From: Puccinia triticina
Lineage: Eukaryota; Basidiomycota; Pucciniomycetes; Pucciniales; Pucciniaceae
DNA length: 64,000 nt
Assembly (NCBI RefSeq): GCF_026914185.1
Contig: NC_070559.1
Location: 124,001 to 188,000, forward strand
Direction of reading: 5' to 3'
Under the pieces are notes generated by a model. It made no database searches. It saw nothing but the letters and a program-made list of their open reading frames with translations, and was not told the origin of the DNA. The position numbers and the translations under genes were made by a program. Below, one piece after another: positions 1-10,558 of the stretch (positions are counted from its first letter, which is position 1; each line of letters begins with the position of its first letter).

Positions 1-1444
1 CAACTAGCAGACATTCTTTATTCCTCAAAGGAATTCAAGAAGAATAAAAGATCAGCTTGTTTAACAGGGTATCCCCATGATTTTTTTTTTGGTTGCAAGT
101 TGGTTGTCTGATTATTCAAGGTTAGCTGTTACATGAAAAAATTGTAGCAAAAAATCACAAGGCTTAGATACAATTAGGCAACACTTATCAAGGATGAAAA
201 TATGGTTACTGAAAATGTGACACAAAAATGCATGGAAACAAACAAACTGTGATTCATAGTCAAAAGCAACATCCCAGAAGTGATCTAGTTCACCATTTCT
301 GAGATTTTCAACGGTTGAATCAACATATAGCAAGATGTGTCTCTGGAAAACTATAAGAAGAAGAATCATATTTACGCCTCAAGTCATTATGTTCACTTGG
401 ATTTAAGGAAAGAATTTGTACAAGACTCAAAAATCTGGTTGTGATTGATTTATATGTTGGGTAGAAGAGGGAGTTGACATGCAAGTTGATTTCAAATTTG
501 AATTTTTACTTCAAGTTTGTTGGGCGGAATGGGGTCTTTTAATGGTGCTGATGTTTAAAGAGAGTATCATTTTTTATCTGGCTGGTAGTGGCTGAGCCTG
601 TGTTTAAATTGAAGCAGACCGTTTGAAAATTTCATAGTTAAGTTCCATTTGAGAATGATGAATGCATGCATTGGCAATCCCCAATTCAGTCCATTTAAAA
701 TATCAGGGATGTGAGATCTCTCTTCTAATTTATTGGCAGAAATGGGCTTTGGGTATGAGGTGGAGTGGCTCTACCATTTGCTGGTTGATTCTTGAAATGG
801 CAACATATAACATTTACATGCTTGGAAGTGGGTGGTGTAGCCACCTTGGAGTATAGTTGCAAATTCTTTTTGTGTGCCGTAACTGGCTCCCTGAAGCAAA
901 TTTTCCAAATTTTCTTTTTTTGGTGGGGATTTAAGGGCAAGCCATGCACAAGTGAATTGAGGCATGTTGAATCACCCTGAATTCCAACTTCCACTGCACA
1001 TGGATCTTTCAGAAAAAAAATATGGATTGATTCAATTCAGAATGAGGATTAACAATTTTCAAGACACTCAAGGTGTGAATTCTGAATCCGTGAGTTGTTT
1101 TGTAGTGAATTAGATGCCAAGTTTATAAAAAAACTGTCTTTCCAGAAGGATCACATTTCTTCACATTTTTTCTGGTTTACTGCACCATTTTCTTCTCCCT
1201 GATTCAAGAAATATTTTTAAATAAAGAAAAAAATAACATATCTGACTTACAATTGACATTGCTTCAAAGTTTGAGCCTGAACTACTGTTGATTAGTCTGG
1301 AATTTGGGAATTGCTGTCTTCCCAAGTTGTGTTAGTAATTTTTTCCTCTTCAGAATTCTGTCTATTGTAGAAGTAGAGTAATTTTTTGAATTAAATTTTT
1401 GACTTCTTTTGGTTTTGAAGCAGTTGACTTGAATTGGCGTGTGC
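1..1444. other. AT-rich intergenic stretch, no gene seen
   Basis: Only short ORFs (under 90 codons) that overlap on opposite strands occur here, none with a recognisable motif. Base composition is AT-rich and poly-T/poly-A runs are frequent. I see no repeat family shared with the rest of the window. Confidence 0.5.
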
Positions 1445-1474
1445 CACACTAACGTACGCCCGTACGTTTGTGTG
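1445..1474. repeat. 30-bp hairpin at the edge of the first minisatellite
   Basis: The arms pair CACAC plus AACGTACG against CGTACGTT plus GTGTG, with one mismatch and a 2-base loop. It lies just before the minisatellite that starts near 1530 and may be the terminus of the element carrying that array. This role is inferred. Confidence 0.5.
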
Positions 1475-1529
1475 ACAACGGGGAGTCCTACACTGTGCGC
1501 CTCCTCGGAGAGGCTTATGTAATAAGCTC

Positions 1530-2575
1530 CTCAACTGGCCGGGTGGATCTCTTCAACCCACACTCCAATCGATGGCCGACCATCGGGTGGAGTACACACT
1601 CCGCTTGATGAACGGCAATCGAGCGGATTATACATCCCACCCAATGACCGGGCATCAACTGGGGTTTGTACTCCACTAATGATGACCGGCCATTGAGCCC
1701 TGTGCACACCACTCGATGACCGGCCATCGAGCGGCGTTCTGGGGTTTAATGCCGCTCAATGGCCATTGAGTGGAGTACATACCCCACTCAATGCCCGAGT
1801 GCTCCCCCCTCAATGACCTGTCTGTACAGGTCATCAAGAGGACATGTGACTCCCCTCGATGGCTGGCACAGACCGGTCATCGAGAGGAGATGTTACTCCC
1901 CTCAATGGCTGGTACGGACCGGTCATCGAGAGGAATTATTCCCCTCGATGACCTGTATTGACCGGTCATCAAGAGGTGTAAGTCCCCTTGATGACCGGCA
2001 CAGACTGATGATCATCAAGGGGAGGTGTTACTCCTCTTGATGACCCGTATAGACCGGTCATCAAGAGGTGGAAGTGCCCTCGATGACCGGCACAGACTAG
2101 TCATCAAGGGGAGGTGTTACTCCTCTCGATGACCTGGACGGACATCGAGGGGAGAGAGGAGTAACACGTCCTCTTGATGACCGGTCTGTACCGGTCATCA
2201 AGAGGTGTGAGTCCCCTCAATGACCGGCACAATCCGGTCATTGAGAGGTTTGAGTCCCCTCAATGACCGGCACAGACCATTCATCGAGAGGAGGTGTGTC
2301 GAATCTCCTCGATGCCGGTCTGTACCGGTCATTGGGGGGAATCACACCTCTCGATGACCTGTACAAACCTGTCATCGAGGTGTAACTCCCTTCGATGACC
2401 ATCACGGGCCAGTCATCAAGAGGAGGTGTGAACCTCCTCGATCCAGGTCTGTACTGGTCATCGGGGGGAATCACTCCTCTCAATACCTGTACACACCGGT
2501 CATTGAGAGGTGTGAATCCCCTCGATGAACGGCATGGACCAGTCATCAAGAGGAGATTCCACTCCAATTAACTTT
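1530..2575. repeat. Hairpin minisatellite array 1 (core ATGACCGGTCAT)
   Basis: About one kilobase of diverged tandem units. Each is built as an imperfect inverted repeat: CCTCTCGATGACCGG, a short spacer such as CAGA or TCTGT, then CCGGTCATCGAGAGG. Spacing between units varies and an AGGTGTGAGTCC-type linker recurs. The same core occurs in arrays at 23.1-24.9, 26.8-27.1, 36.7-37.0, 37.2-38.1 and 52.6-52.9 kb. Small ORFs across it (for example 1759-2040 and 2238-2567) are translations of the repeat, not genes. Confidence 0.85.
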
Positions 2576-2639
2576 TTTTTTTCTTTTGCCCCTGTGGTGT
2601 ACCGGTGATCAAGAGGTGTCAGCGGGCATCCGGGTGGGC

Positions 2640-2965
2640 CAGACAGGGTGTGTACATAGTATACCCTGCTTGACTGGGGTTCAACTTGAACCCCATATGC
2701 ACTCCAGCTCTGGCTGGAGAGCTCTGCACTCTCCTTTCAGGGAGGAGAAATATCATGAATGGAGTGCTGGGGATATGCACTCTAATTTTATGGAGTGGGA
2801 CTCACCGGCACTCAATACATTTGCTGGCCACTGCAGTTCTTTGTGGTGCACTCCAAAGACTCTTGAGTCCCTGTTTCTGCACTCCAGCCAACTTGGAGTA
2901 TTCTACTCTGTACTCCAACAATCATTGGAGCGCGCACTCCATACACTCACTTGTGAAGTGCTTTT
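2640..2965. repeat. GCACTCCA / TGGAGTGC repeat block
   Basis: Short direct and inverted copies of GCACTCCA and TGGAGT recur roughly every 25-50 bp. The same motif flanks the minisatellite at 22.9-23.1 and 24.88-24.94 kb. This block is therefore likely another part of the same composite element family, placed here on the right of array 1. The ORF at 2586-3164 (192 codons) runs through it, has no recognisable domain and I do not call it a gene. Confidence 0.6.
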
Positions 2966-3391
2966 GGGATTTTTTTGGAGTGTACTTAGGCTGACCCAAA
3001 AAAATACCAAAACATGCATCAGAGCAATCTACAGGGTATGGGTATACACAGAGGTAAAAAATCAGGTCAAAAAATTCATATATTTGGTCAATATTGTGGA
3101 TCAAGTCCACCTGATCACAGTTGGGCTTAGTTTCAGCATAGGTATGGTGTATGTCTACATGTAACTTCCACAATACATCCCATACAATTCTAGTTAGGAT
3201 CCGGTTAGATTGCGCCTGACATCAACCATTCTTTGAACAAAGATCAGACCAACTTCAAACCAACTTTGAACCAGTACCTTGCAAGGTTCGGATCAAACCT
3301 CGGCATGAATTGAGAGAAGGCACTCGTAAACAGGTGCTGAGCAAACATCCGTGGTGTATTTCTTGGAACTGTCCTGACATAAGAAAAAATT

Positions 3392-3868
3392 TGGGTCCAT
3401 TTGGAGCACCTTACATAAGGTTTTGCGGGATTTCCTTAGTAGGAAATCCGCCAAATCAGCCCCCCGCCACACAAGGTGTCCCTGAGGTGTGCTAATGCCG
3501 TGAAGCTCAAAATATTATTTAAGATTTTATTCTTATTGCTGAAAAAATTTGGGGCCATTTGGAGCACCGTAGATAAGGTTTCGCGGGATTTCCTCAGTAG
3601 GAAATCCGCCAAATCAGCCCCCGGCTACACAAGGTGTTCCTGAGGTGTGCTAATGCCGTTAAGCTCAACATATGTTTCAAAGAGTTTATTCTTATGGAAT
3701 AAAAAAATTGGGGCCATTTGGAGCACCTTAGATAAGGTTTCACAGGATTTCCTTAGCAGGAAATCCGCCAAATTAACCCCCCTGTTCCACAAGGCCTTCC
3801 TGATGTTTTCTACTGCTGTAAATCTCAACATATTTTATAGATAGTGTATTTAGATTGCTGTAAATCTT
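3392..3868. repeat. Three tandem 159-bp repeats, each with a palindrome
   Basis: Units begin at about 3392, 3551 and 3710 with GGGGCCATTTGGAGCACC and have a constant period of 159 bp. Each contains an inverted repeat close to GATTTCCTTAGTAGGAAATC followed by CGCCAAAT. The third unit is the most diverged. The same palindrome forms the ends of the composite element at 22797-26112 and recurs inside it near 25130 and 25930. Confidence 0.85.
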
Positions 3869-4122
3869 TGGGAGCGTTTGGGTGCTCCAGTGAGGAGATA
3901 TAAATATTTCTCTATTTTCTGGGATTTTGTGTAAAATTAAAATCCCGACTCCTGTTTGGGATCACAGAATTACAATTCCAACTCCCAAAACTTCCCCGGG
4001 TCAATTTGGAGTCTTGAGGACCCGTGGAAAACGTCCCGAAGCGGTCCGCGCGACGTAAACTGCGTTTGGGAGTTGATTTTGTAATTTGAGGGAGTCAATT
4101 TCTCAACCCCCTTCTCCTAACA
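3868..4122 (+). mobile_element. About 250-bp MITE-like repeat, copy 1
   Basis: This segment contains GGTGCTCCAGTGAGGAG near its start, then AATTCCAACTCCCAAA, a GC-rich middle around CGCGACGTAAAC, and a pyrimidine-rich end with TCAACCCCC. The same order of blocks occurs in reverse complement at about 22440-22690. Both copies directly abut a composite repeat region. No transposase is encoded, and ends and TSD are not clear. Confidence 0.65.
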
Positions 4123-4147
4123 TTTTGCTTGTCAAATTTTGCTGTAC

Positions 4148-4462
4148 AGAAATTGGTTTGCGCAAATGTTTCCTGGAACCAATGATGGCCCGGGAATGTT
4201 TTTGGCAACCAAAATGTGGTTATTGAAACCATTTGGCTCACCGATGTTGGTTATCCACACAGCTTGGCCAACCAAAATGGTTTCAGGAACCATTTGGCTG
4301 ACCAATCTTGATTTTTCAAGCCAAATTGTCAACCAAAATGGTTTCTACAACCTTTTGGTCAACCAATTTGGGTTTTCAAAACTGTTTGGCCCACCAAATT
4401 GGTTTTCAACACTTATCAGCCACCCAAATTGGTTTTGAAAACCATTTGAAGTGGTTTCAAGA
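4148..4462. repeat. Degenerate tandem repeat (AACCAAAATGGTTT units)
   Basis: Roughly eight or nine degenerate units of 35-45 bp contain CCAAATTGGTTTT / AAAACCATTTGG, so each unit can fold on itself. Short ORFs on both strands here are products of the repeat. Confidence 0.6.
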
Positions 4463-5820
4463 ATACTAGAGTACAAGGCGGCTACGCCGCCGCAACCCCA
4501 GGGCGTCAACTCCACAGCCCACCGCCGGCCCAAGGCCCAAGCCCAGCGGCCAAAGGCACAAGGGCCAAGGTTGCCACCCGCGCAACGAACACCCCCGCAG
4601 GCTTTACGCTCATTTTAATCAGCCATCTGGCAATGCCCCGCAAATATGCCCAAAATGACCGCAGGTACCCGCACCCGCCACAAGTACCCGGGTCCACTCA
4701 GCGATCTCTAATTGACAGTAAGTACCCTCTTTCACTGACCTTGTTTATATCAGAGGAAACCCTGTTGCTCTTGACTTCTCTTCCCTTCTTCCAACCCTCA
4801 AAGACCAATCAGGTTATCTCTTGTTAAGACCTTAAAAACCAGAGCAGAGTAGAAACCCTACTTCTGATTACCACCACTGTTTCCTTGGTGTGAGTGGAGA
4901 CTGTTGCACTCTTTCAGCACAGTTGGCAGCCTACATTTCCAGTTAGAGCTTGGCCCATATTAAATCTTAATAAAAGATCATCTCTCTCTACTGCTTGTAT
5001 TTCTTTATCCCAAAAAATTCAATCAGTGCCCACCCAACTTACTTTTGTCATGTTGTCACTTTAGAGACACAGGCTCACAGATATCAAGGTAAATACAAGC
5101 ATGAGTGTTTTATAATTAGGGGGTTTCACAATTGAAATTTGTAGGACACATTTTAAGGTATTCATGAACATTTTTTTCAAAAGTTGATTAATTGCATTGA
5201 TTGATCAGTATCACCTGCTGCTTTCCATCTTACCAAAATTCTTGAATTCTGGTCATATAGGTCTTAAATCTAGCTCCAAAGTTTTGTAAAATTTGACTGT
5301 GAATAACCTTCTTGTTTCACTGCCTGCATGTAAAGTACTGCTCAAAAGATACAAATTTTCAGATGTGCTACAGCCACATTGGTCTTTTTGTCATTCATCA
5401 AGTGTTGCAGAAACCTATCCTCACTTTTTCAGTGGAACCAGTTGTAATTCACATTGACAGAAAATTCAGCAGCTTATAAAAATGAGCCTCCATTCCAGTC
5501 AAAATTCTGTCCAGTTTCAGGATTGTTTTTTTCCCTTTTGTCTGATGATTCATGATTGTTGGGCTGCAAATATATTGAGTCCAGGACTCAATTCACTTGA
5601 CCTTTTACAATATTCAAAGTTTGTTTGACCTTAAAAGCTTCACAAACAGCATAATTTCATGTTGGGGTAGGTCTGAGCTCAAGACTCAAGTTCAGCACCA
5701 AGTTGTACTCCCAATAAAACAAGATATATCAGTTGGGGTTGTTGCATGAGCCCAATAACTTGGACACCACCGGCTGGGGCCATCAAATGGTCATGAGGCC
5801 TGGCACCACTGGCTTTGGAG
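4463..5820. other. Intergenic stretch, no gene recognised
   Basis: A GC-rich patch (4480-4720) passes into AT-rich sequence. No ORF above about 65 codons gives a recognisable product. No clear repeat shared with the rest of the window was seen. Confidence 0.4.
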
Positions 5821-6190
5821 GTGTCACCCTGGGATTGGCCCGCAGCTTCGGGAACTGGAAGATAAAGTAGCGCACCCCGTTGAGGCTGATGATGGGGGGG
5901 AAGTGTCTGAAGGCGCCGGCATGGGTGGTGCGAGCCTCGCCGCTGGCGCGCGGGCCGGAGACGCCAGCGGCGACGGGAATCGAAGGGCCGCGTGTGCGGG
6001 GCGAGTAGCACGGCTTGGACCCGCCGGGCTCATCTGATAAGGGCTTGCTGGATGGTGGTGTGTCCGGAGAGACCAGGCCAGCGGGGAAGGTGCGCGGACT
6101 GTCGGGGAGGTCCGGGTGGCTTGACTGGCCGCCACCGCCGCCTCCGTCGAAGCCGGGGGATTAACGCTCGTGGGGGACAAGTATGTAGAG
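5821..6190. other. GC-rich island with overlapping ORFs, unrecognised
   Basis: The composition jumps sharply to GC-rich compared with both sides. Two minus-strand frames stay open over it (5679-6011 and 5824-6180), with Pro/Ala/Ser/Arg-rich translations expected of any GC-rich DNA. It could be a captured gene fragment, since GC content resembles the WDR89/Pus1 region, but I recognise no domain. Confidence 0.3.
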
Positions 6191-6419
6191 TGAGCTAGGC
6201 GAGTAGACGGGCTCCTAATTCGGGTTTAAATGGCGCAGCGTCGCAAGGGTGCGAATGTTGGAGGCGCCACCAACCCGCAAGCAGTTTCTTGTTTTGATTG
6301 CTCCGAAAGGGTGCGGACTGTTGCGGACGATGTATCAGGGCTGCTGTTTCAGGTCGTCCGCGAAAATGAGGGGTTTGACTTGATGGGGTGAACATAAAAA
6401 GGCGTCCTGGCCGTGTCCT

Positions 6420-6780
6420 ATCCTCCACGGATCCAGTTCCCCTCTCGCACTTGCGGAGGTAGAACACAATCCGTCGGTCGATAACCCTCTCCACCCTTGC
6501 CTTTGTAGGGGCCCGAGGGGGTTAATCTTATTTCTCTCTCCCCTGTCGCACTTGCGCAGGCTGATAGAAACCCCTCCGCCTTTGCACTTGCAATTGCCCC
6601 AGGAAAAATGTATTATTCTGCCCCCCTGCTGCACTTGCACAGGCTGGTCAAAAAAAAAAAAAGAACACACAAAAAAAACCTCCCCTGTTGCGCTTGTGCA
6701 GGCTGAGCAATTCATTTGAAACCAACCATTTGCCCGCCTCTCTCCCCTTGCATTTGCAACAGGCAGAGGAGGGATAATCC
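6420..6780. repeat. Degenerate repeat with CTTGCGCAGG motifs
   Basis: A motif close to CCCCTGTTGCACTTGCACAG recurs about six times at uneven spacing of about 50-90 bp, each copy able to form a small GCACTTGC-centred hairpin. The 152-codon minus-strand ORF at 6335-6793 follows the repeat and has no recognisable domain. Confidence 0.45.
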
Positions 6781-7039
6781 GGTCCCTTTTCATTCATGTT
6801 TCATGAATTGGGGGATCAGTCCGAGGCATTAATGTTTGAGGACTTTAAATTTAATTTTCACAGCAGCAAAGTCAAACATACTTCTGCCTGAAAAGATGGG
6901 AAATGTGGGAAACATTGCCAAGTTGGCCACTGCCACACTGGCAGCCCCCTTTTGGGGCCTTTTTGGAAAGGGGGAGGGTGAACCCATGAACCAAATTTCC
7001 ACAAAAGTGTGGATTTAATATACTTAGATTTCTTCAACC

Positions 7040-7112
7040 AGAATGGTTTTTCAGATATATTCAGAACCACCTGAGGCGGTTCTGAGAATATATTAAAAAT
7101 ATCTGAAAATGG
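7040..7112. repeat. Long hairpin, about 73 bp
   Basis: AGAATGGTTTTTCAGATAT at the left pairs with ATATCTGAAAATGGTTAG at the right. The centre is GAACC-ACCTGAGGC-GGTTC. The arms are nearly perfect over about 30 bp. Confidence 0.7.
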
Positions 7113-7289
7113 TTAGTCCGACTCGTTCCTCAGGACGTCCAGGACTGAGTGTATTGGAAATATTTTGAAAACCATTCAAATTGGGTTTCAAAATATTTTT
7201 TTGCACCTGTGGTGTAACTGGCCCCGTTTGGCTGCCGCGTTATCTACATCTACATATCTACATGTAACTAAAGGAATAGGGTCTGGGGG

Positions 7290-7560
7290 CCAAAAAAACC
7301 TGTACAAAATCTGTCTATGCAAGTAACGCCGGCGTCGATATCCTGTACAAAATCTGTCTATGTGAGTAACACCGGCGTTGGTATGCAATTGGCAAGATGG
7401 TATTAGTATACTTGCCACTGAGAGGGGATTTCTCTTGGTGAGCAGGTGTACATATACCAGCTCGTTGAGAGGGATTCCTCTCGGCGAGCACTGGTATACA
7501 CACACTAGTTTGCCAAGAGGGATTCCTCCCAGCAAGCACTGGTATACACAACAGTACTAA
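7290..7560. repeat. Two short tandem repeats
   Basis: A duplication of about 46 bp (CTGTACAAAATCTGTCTATG followed by a GTAAC-CCGGCGT segment) occurs at 7297-7380. It is followed at about 7415-7555 by about three copies of a 60-66-bp unit containing AGAGGGATTCCTC and AGCACTGGTATACACA. AGAGGGATTCCTCTC is itself an inverted repeat. ORFs over this stretch are repeat products. Confidence 0.6.
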
Positions 7561-7724
7561 CCTACAGGCCAATGGATATCCTGCTTGCTGGGGGTGATTA
7601 TTGACGAGCCGGGAACAGTTGCTCATCGCGAATTTAGCTAGCAAAGTCCCTTGATTGATTCGCAGGCGCGCGGCCGCTGTCGCGAAGCAACACTCTGAAG
7701 GGACTGGGGCTTACCTGATCCATT

Positions 7725-7885
7725 GCGTGTGTTGACCGGGTATCACTGGCTGGTACCCAGGTACCCTGACAAAAACCATGAAATCCAGATACCCGTACCC
7801 GTACTTGGTACACGTGGAGAGGGTACCCGCCAGAGCAATGAGTACCCGGCGGCGGGTACCGGGTACCCGCCAATGGGTATCCACG
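7725..7885. repeat. GGGTACCCG-rich patch
   Basis: Many copies of GGTACCCG and CGGGTACC occur within about 160 bp. A similar patch lies at about 52215-52445. Both sit in otherwise unremarkable sequence, suggesting copies of one repeat. Confidence 0.5.
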
Positions 7886-7889
7886 TGCC

Positions 7890-9055
7890 ATCTTTAGTGA
7901 AAAAGCTGAGTATGTACTATGAGCAGGGTACAAAATCTGAGTATCAGCTGGACCAAACTGAGGATCAGTTGGGCTCATCAAAAACTGAACAGGACCTCCT
8001 TGGTAAATTTTGGCAGTTGAGGAGATGGTTGCAAGATTGGGGTAGATACTGGATAGATGGTGAGTAGCTGGCTGGAGCTGGTGTGATGTCACTTGTCATC
8101 AACTGACTATTTTATTTTTCTGGTGCTTCAAGGTTTATTAGTAGTAAAAATTAGGCTAAAAATTACCAGAAGATTGTGCCACACTTAAATTCTAGTGTAT
8201 TCCCAGAGCTCATTAGAGGAGGCAAGCCTTTCAAGCACCCTTGTATTGTGTCATTATTTGTGACATCTTACATTTTCCCCTACAAGCTCATACTTACCAT
8301 TGTGTGAGAGTTCCACAGCGTGTAGGATGTGATGAAATCTATGTGAAAGGTTATCACTCAAAGTCCCAGTTTGCTGAACTTGGAGGATGGGTGTGGCATG
8401 AAATTTCTGATCTCCAGAAAATGAGTAATCACTTTTTGATCATCCACATCCAGATTCACATCCAGGATCACCATCTTTGCCTGTGCTCTTATCAGCAAAC
8501 CAAAACCATCATCAAGTATCAACCCTCAACAAACATCTCAATTTCAAAGCCACCTCCCAAAAACTATCTTTGATCACACCTTGTGCTTGGACTTCAGACC
8601 ATTTTCCTGAGGGCAGCTTGACCAGCAAATTCCCCTCACACAATTGCCACCCTACAGCTCCAAAACCAGGGTGGTATCTCCTGTTACAAGGACAGGACTT
8701 CAATAAACGTCCCAGGACCCTTGAACTGTAGCAGAGTCTTGAGTCAGTACAAAATCAACTCATCAAGAAATGCCGGTTCCCTGGGGATATGCTGGCCACT
8801 CAACAGATCTATTGCACCCTTGATGATATCAGCATTTCCTTCCTATCTTTTTTTGTTTCTTTTGTTGTTCATGGGTATTCAGTTTCTCTATCCAATATTC
8901 TCCTTGGTTGGCTATCTTGTATTTTGTGTTGGAAGCTCTGTGTCAAACTTATCCCTGGTTAATCCAACCCAATGCGGGTGCGGGGTCAAGATAAGTGCCC
9001 TAATCCGGGATAGTTAGTTTCCAATGTGGATTTTCTTACAAAAAAACCTACGTGT
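7890..9055. other. Intergenic stretch, no gene recognised
   Basis: ORFs of 84-110 codons occur on the plus strand (8241-8573, 8477-8731, 8721-9017). None starts with a convincing signal peptide or shows a domain I recognise. A spliced gene with short exons cannot be excluded. Confidence 0.35.
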
Positions 9056-9059
9056 ATCA

Positions 9060-9215
9060 GTGTAAAATGTCCCAAGGTTTCCATTGGATACTCTCAAAGA
9101 AGAGTGACCAATCATCAATGGAAAGAAGCTCTTGATTTCCATTAGAAACTCTTGATCAAGAGTGTCCAATGGAAAGTAGCTCTTGGTTTCCATTGTACAC
9201 TCTTGCTTGTGATTG
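9060..9215. repeat. Short tandem repeat with CTCTTG hairpins
   Basis: About three copies of a 55-60-bp unit combining GTTTCCATTGG, ACTCTTGATCAAGAGT-like palindromes and CAATGGAAAG. The palindromic centre ACTCTTGATCAAGAGT is perfect in the second unit. Confidence 0.6.
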
Positions 9216-9394
9216 TCAGTTGGATGGGGTTTTGATGTCCAGTTGAAATTTTTGAGGGCTGAGAATCTGTTGGACACTTTTGGAAGTGTACAAGTAATAG
9301 TCAGCAAACCTGGAATCCAATGGATTCCCACTGGGCATCCTGTGGGCTTTCTTCAGCTTGAAGAATCTGTGGTACGTATCCCCGTTCCAACTTC

Positions 9395-9535
9395 TCTAAA
9401 CCTGTCCTGTGGTGTATAGGGCTCTGTGGCGATACAGGCCAGAAGGGGGTCAGCAGGGGTACTGCGGCGAGGCATGTGAGGATGTGGAACGGGTCCAAAC
9501 CTTAGTTATCATTAGTTTAGTTTTAGCGTGTATTT
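9395..9535. repeat. Dispersed repeat shared with 36235-36350
   Basis: The segment from TGTGGCGATAC through AGAAGGGGGT to CTGCGGCGAGGCATGTGAGG matches, with substitutions, the segment TGTGACGATAC to CTGCGGCGAAGCGTGTGAGG near 36255-36315. Both are followed by CCAAACCTT and a tract with CATTA. Source element unknown. Confidence 0.55.
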
Positions 9536-9808
9536 AGTCTATCCATGTTGAACCGTTTCCCTTTTCCTTTTTTTTTCCTCACTCACTCATCTCTTGTCAA
9601 AACTCCTCCGCACCTTCCATTGGCATAGGTGCTGAGTTGTTTCTCCACCTCTTCTCTTGTTCCTATCATTGGCCTCCCATCATCGGCTCCTCTCAGCTCA
9701 CTGCTCATAACTGGTGTTTCACAGGTTATGAGCCCAGCGCTACCGCGTGATACCTAGTATATTATGGATTCCTGTTATGATAAACCCCTTTCATAGCACG
9801 GGGGGCTG

Positions 9809-9873
9809 TCAGGTTGTGGTTCTGCTACTCTTAGCTTTATCATACCTGCTGGTGTCACACATTCATGACCGTG
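9809..9873 (-). mobile_element. LTR fragment of the family present at 23796-24032
   Basis: The sequence from TGTCAGGTTGTGGTTCTGC to CACATTCATGACC matches the reverse complement of about 23965-24032, the end of a solo LTR. Similarity stops near 9873, so only about 65 bp of the LTR remain. Confidence 0.65.
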
Positions 9874-9923
9874 TTCAAGGCTGTTCTTGAAGACCAACTT
9901 GCAAAAGGATATTCATGAAGGCT

Positions 9924-10044
9924 TAGGGGGATTTGTACAACATGACCTGCATGGAATTTTGCAACTGGGTGTTCAAGAATAAACTTGAACGCTGACTTGC
10001 AAAAGTGCATGCAAGTTGCACTTGGCCAACTTTGAAACCCCCTA
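9924..10044. mobile_element. MITE of the TA-GGGGG family, 121 bp
   Basis: The element starts TAGGGGGATTT and ends AAACCCCCTA. If the TA at each end is the target duplication, the element proper is GGGGG...CCCCC, as expected for Tc1/mariner-type MITEs. The interior (ACTTGCAAAAGTGCATGCAA, TTGGCCAACTTTGA) is shared with the MITE at 56053-56276. Confidence 0.7.
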
Positions 10045-10558
10045 TTGTATCAAATGATATCAATCCAGTGTTGGGAGAACATTGCATGCATATTTGAATA
10101 GAAATGATGAAAAAATAGTGAGACACAATAGTGAATCTCAAAAATAATCATTACGTGTTTGAGAGAGGATATGATAAGGAGACCCAGAAATCATCTTGTC
10201 TAGCCCAATGATAAATAGTCCAATTGAGATATTAGAGTCATATTTTTATTTGGAATGTGATACCACTGGCTCAATACAAGTTAAAAAGGTTTGATAAAAC
10301 CAAGAAATCTAATTGAAACTTGACAAATTCTTCTTGGGGGACAAAATTCATTGATAATTTGATAATCAAAATTTGATCCAGATTTTTAGATGAGGTAACC
10401 AGTTTGATTTTTTTTCTTGGTCTATACAGTCACCAAATTCCTATGCATGTGCATTTGCTGATATCTACCCCCACTATCCATCTGCTGATGTCCAGCCCCA
10501 GTGGCCATTTGCTGAGTTCCAGCCCTGTTGGCCATTTCTTGATGTCTAGCCCAGCCAA
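10045..10558. other. 3' flank of OTU gene A, no other gene seen
   Basis: AT-rich sequence downstream of the minus-strand gene A. It contains a short tandem CATTTGCTGATRTC-like repeat at about 10450-10560 with units of about 33 bp, overlapping the predicted terminal exon boundary. I see no ORF worth calling. Confidence 0.4.

Noticed and set aside
2586..3164. 192-codon plus-strand ORF
   Set aside because: It runs through the GCACTCC repeat block and into AT-rich DNA, has no recognisable domain and overlaps ORFs in other frames of the same stretch.
5679..6180. Overlapping minus-strand ORFs of 110 and 118 codons in a GC-rich island
   Set aside because: Two frames open over the same DNA with low-complexity Pro/Ala/Arg products are expected from composition. 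No domain recognised, so kept only as an unassigned region.
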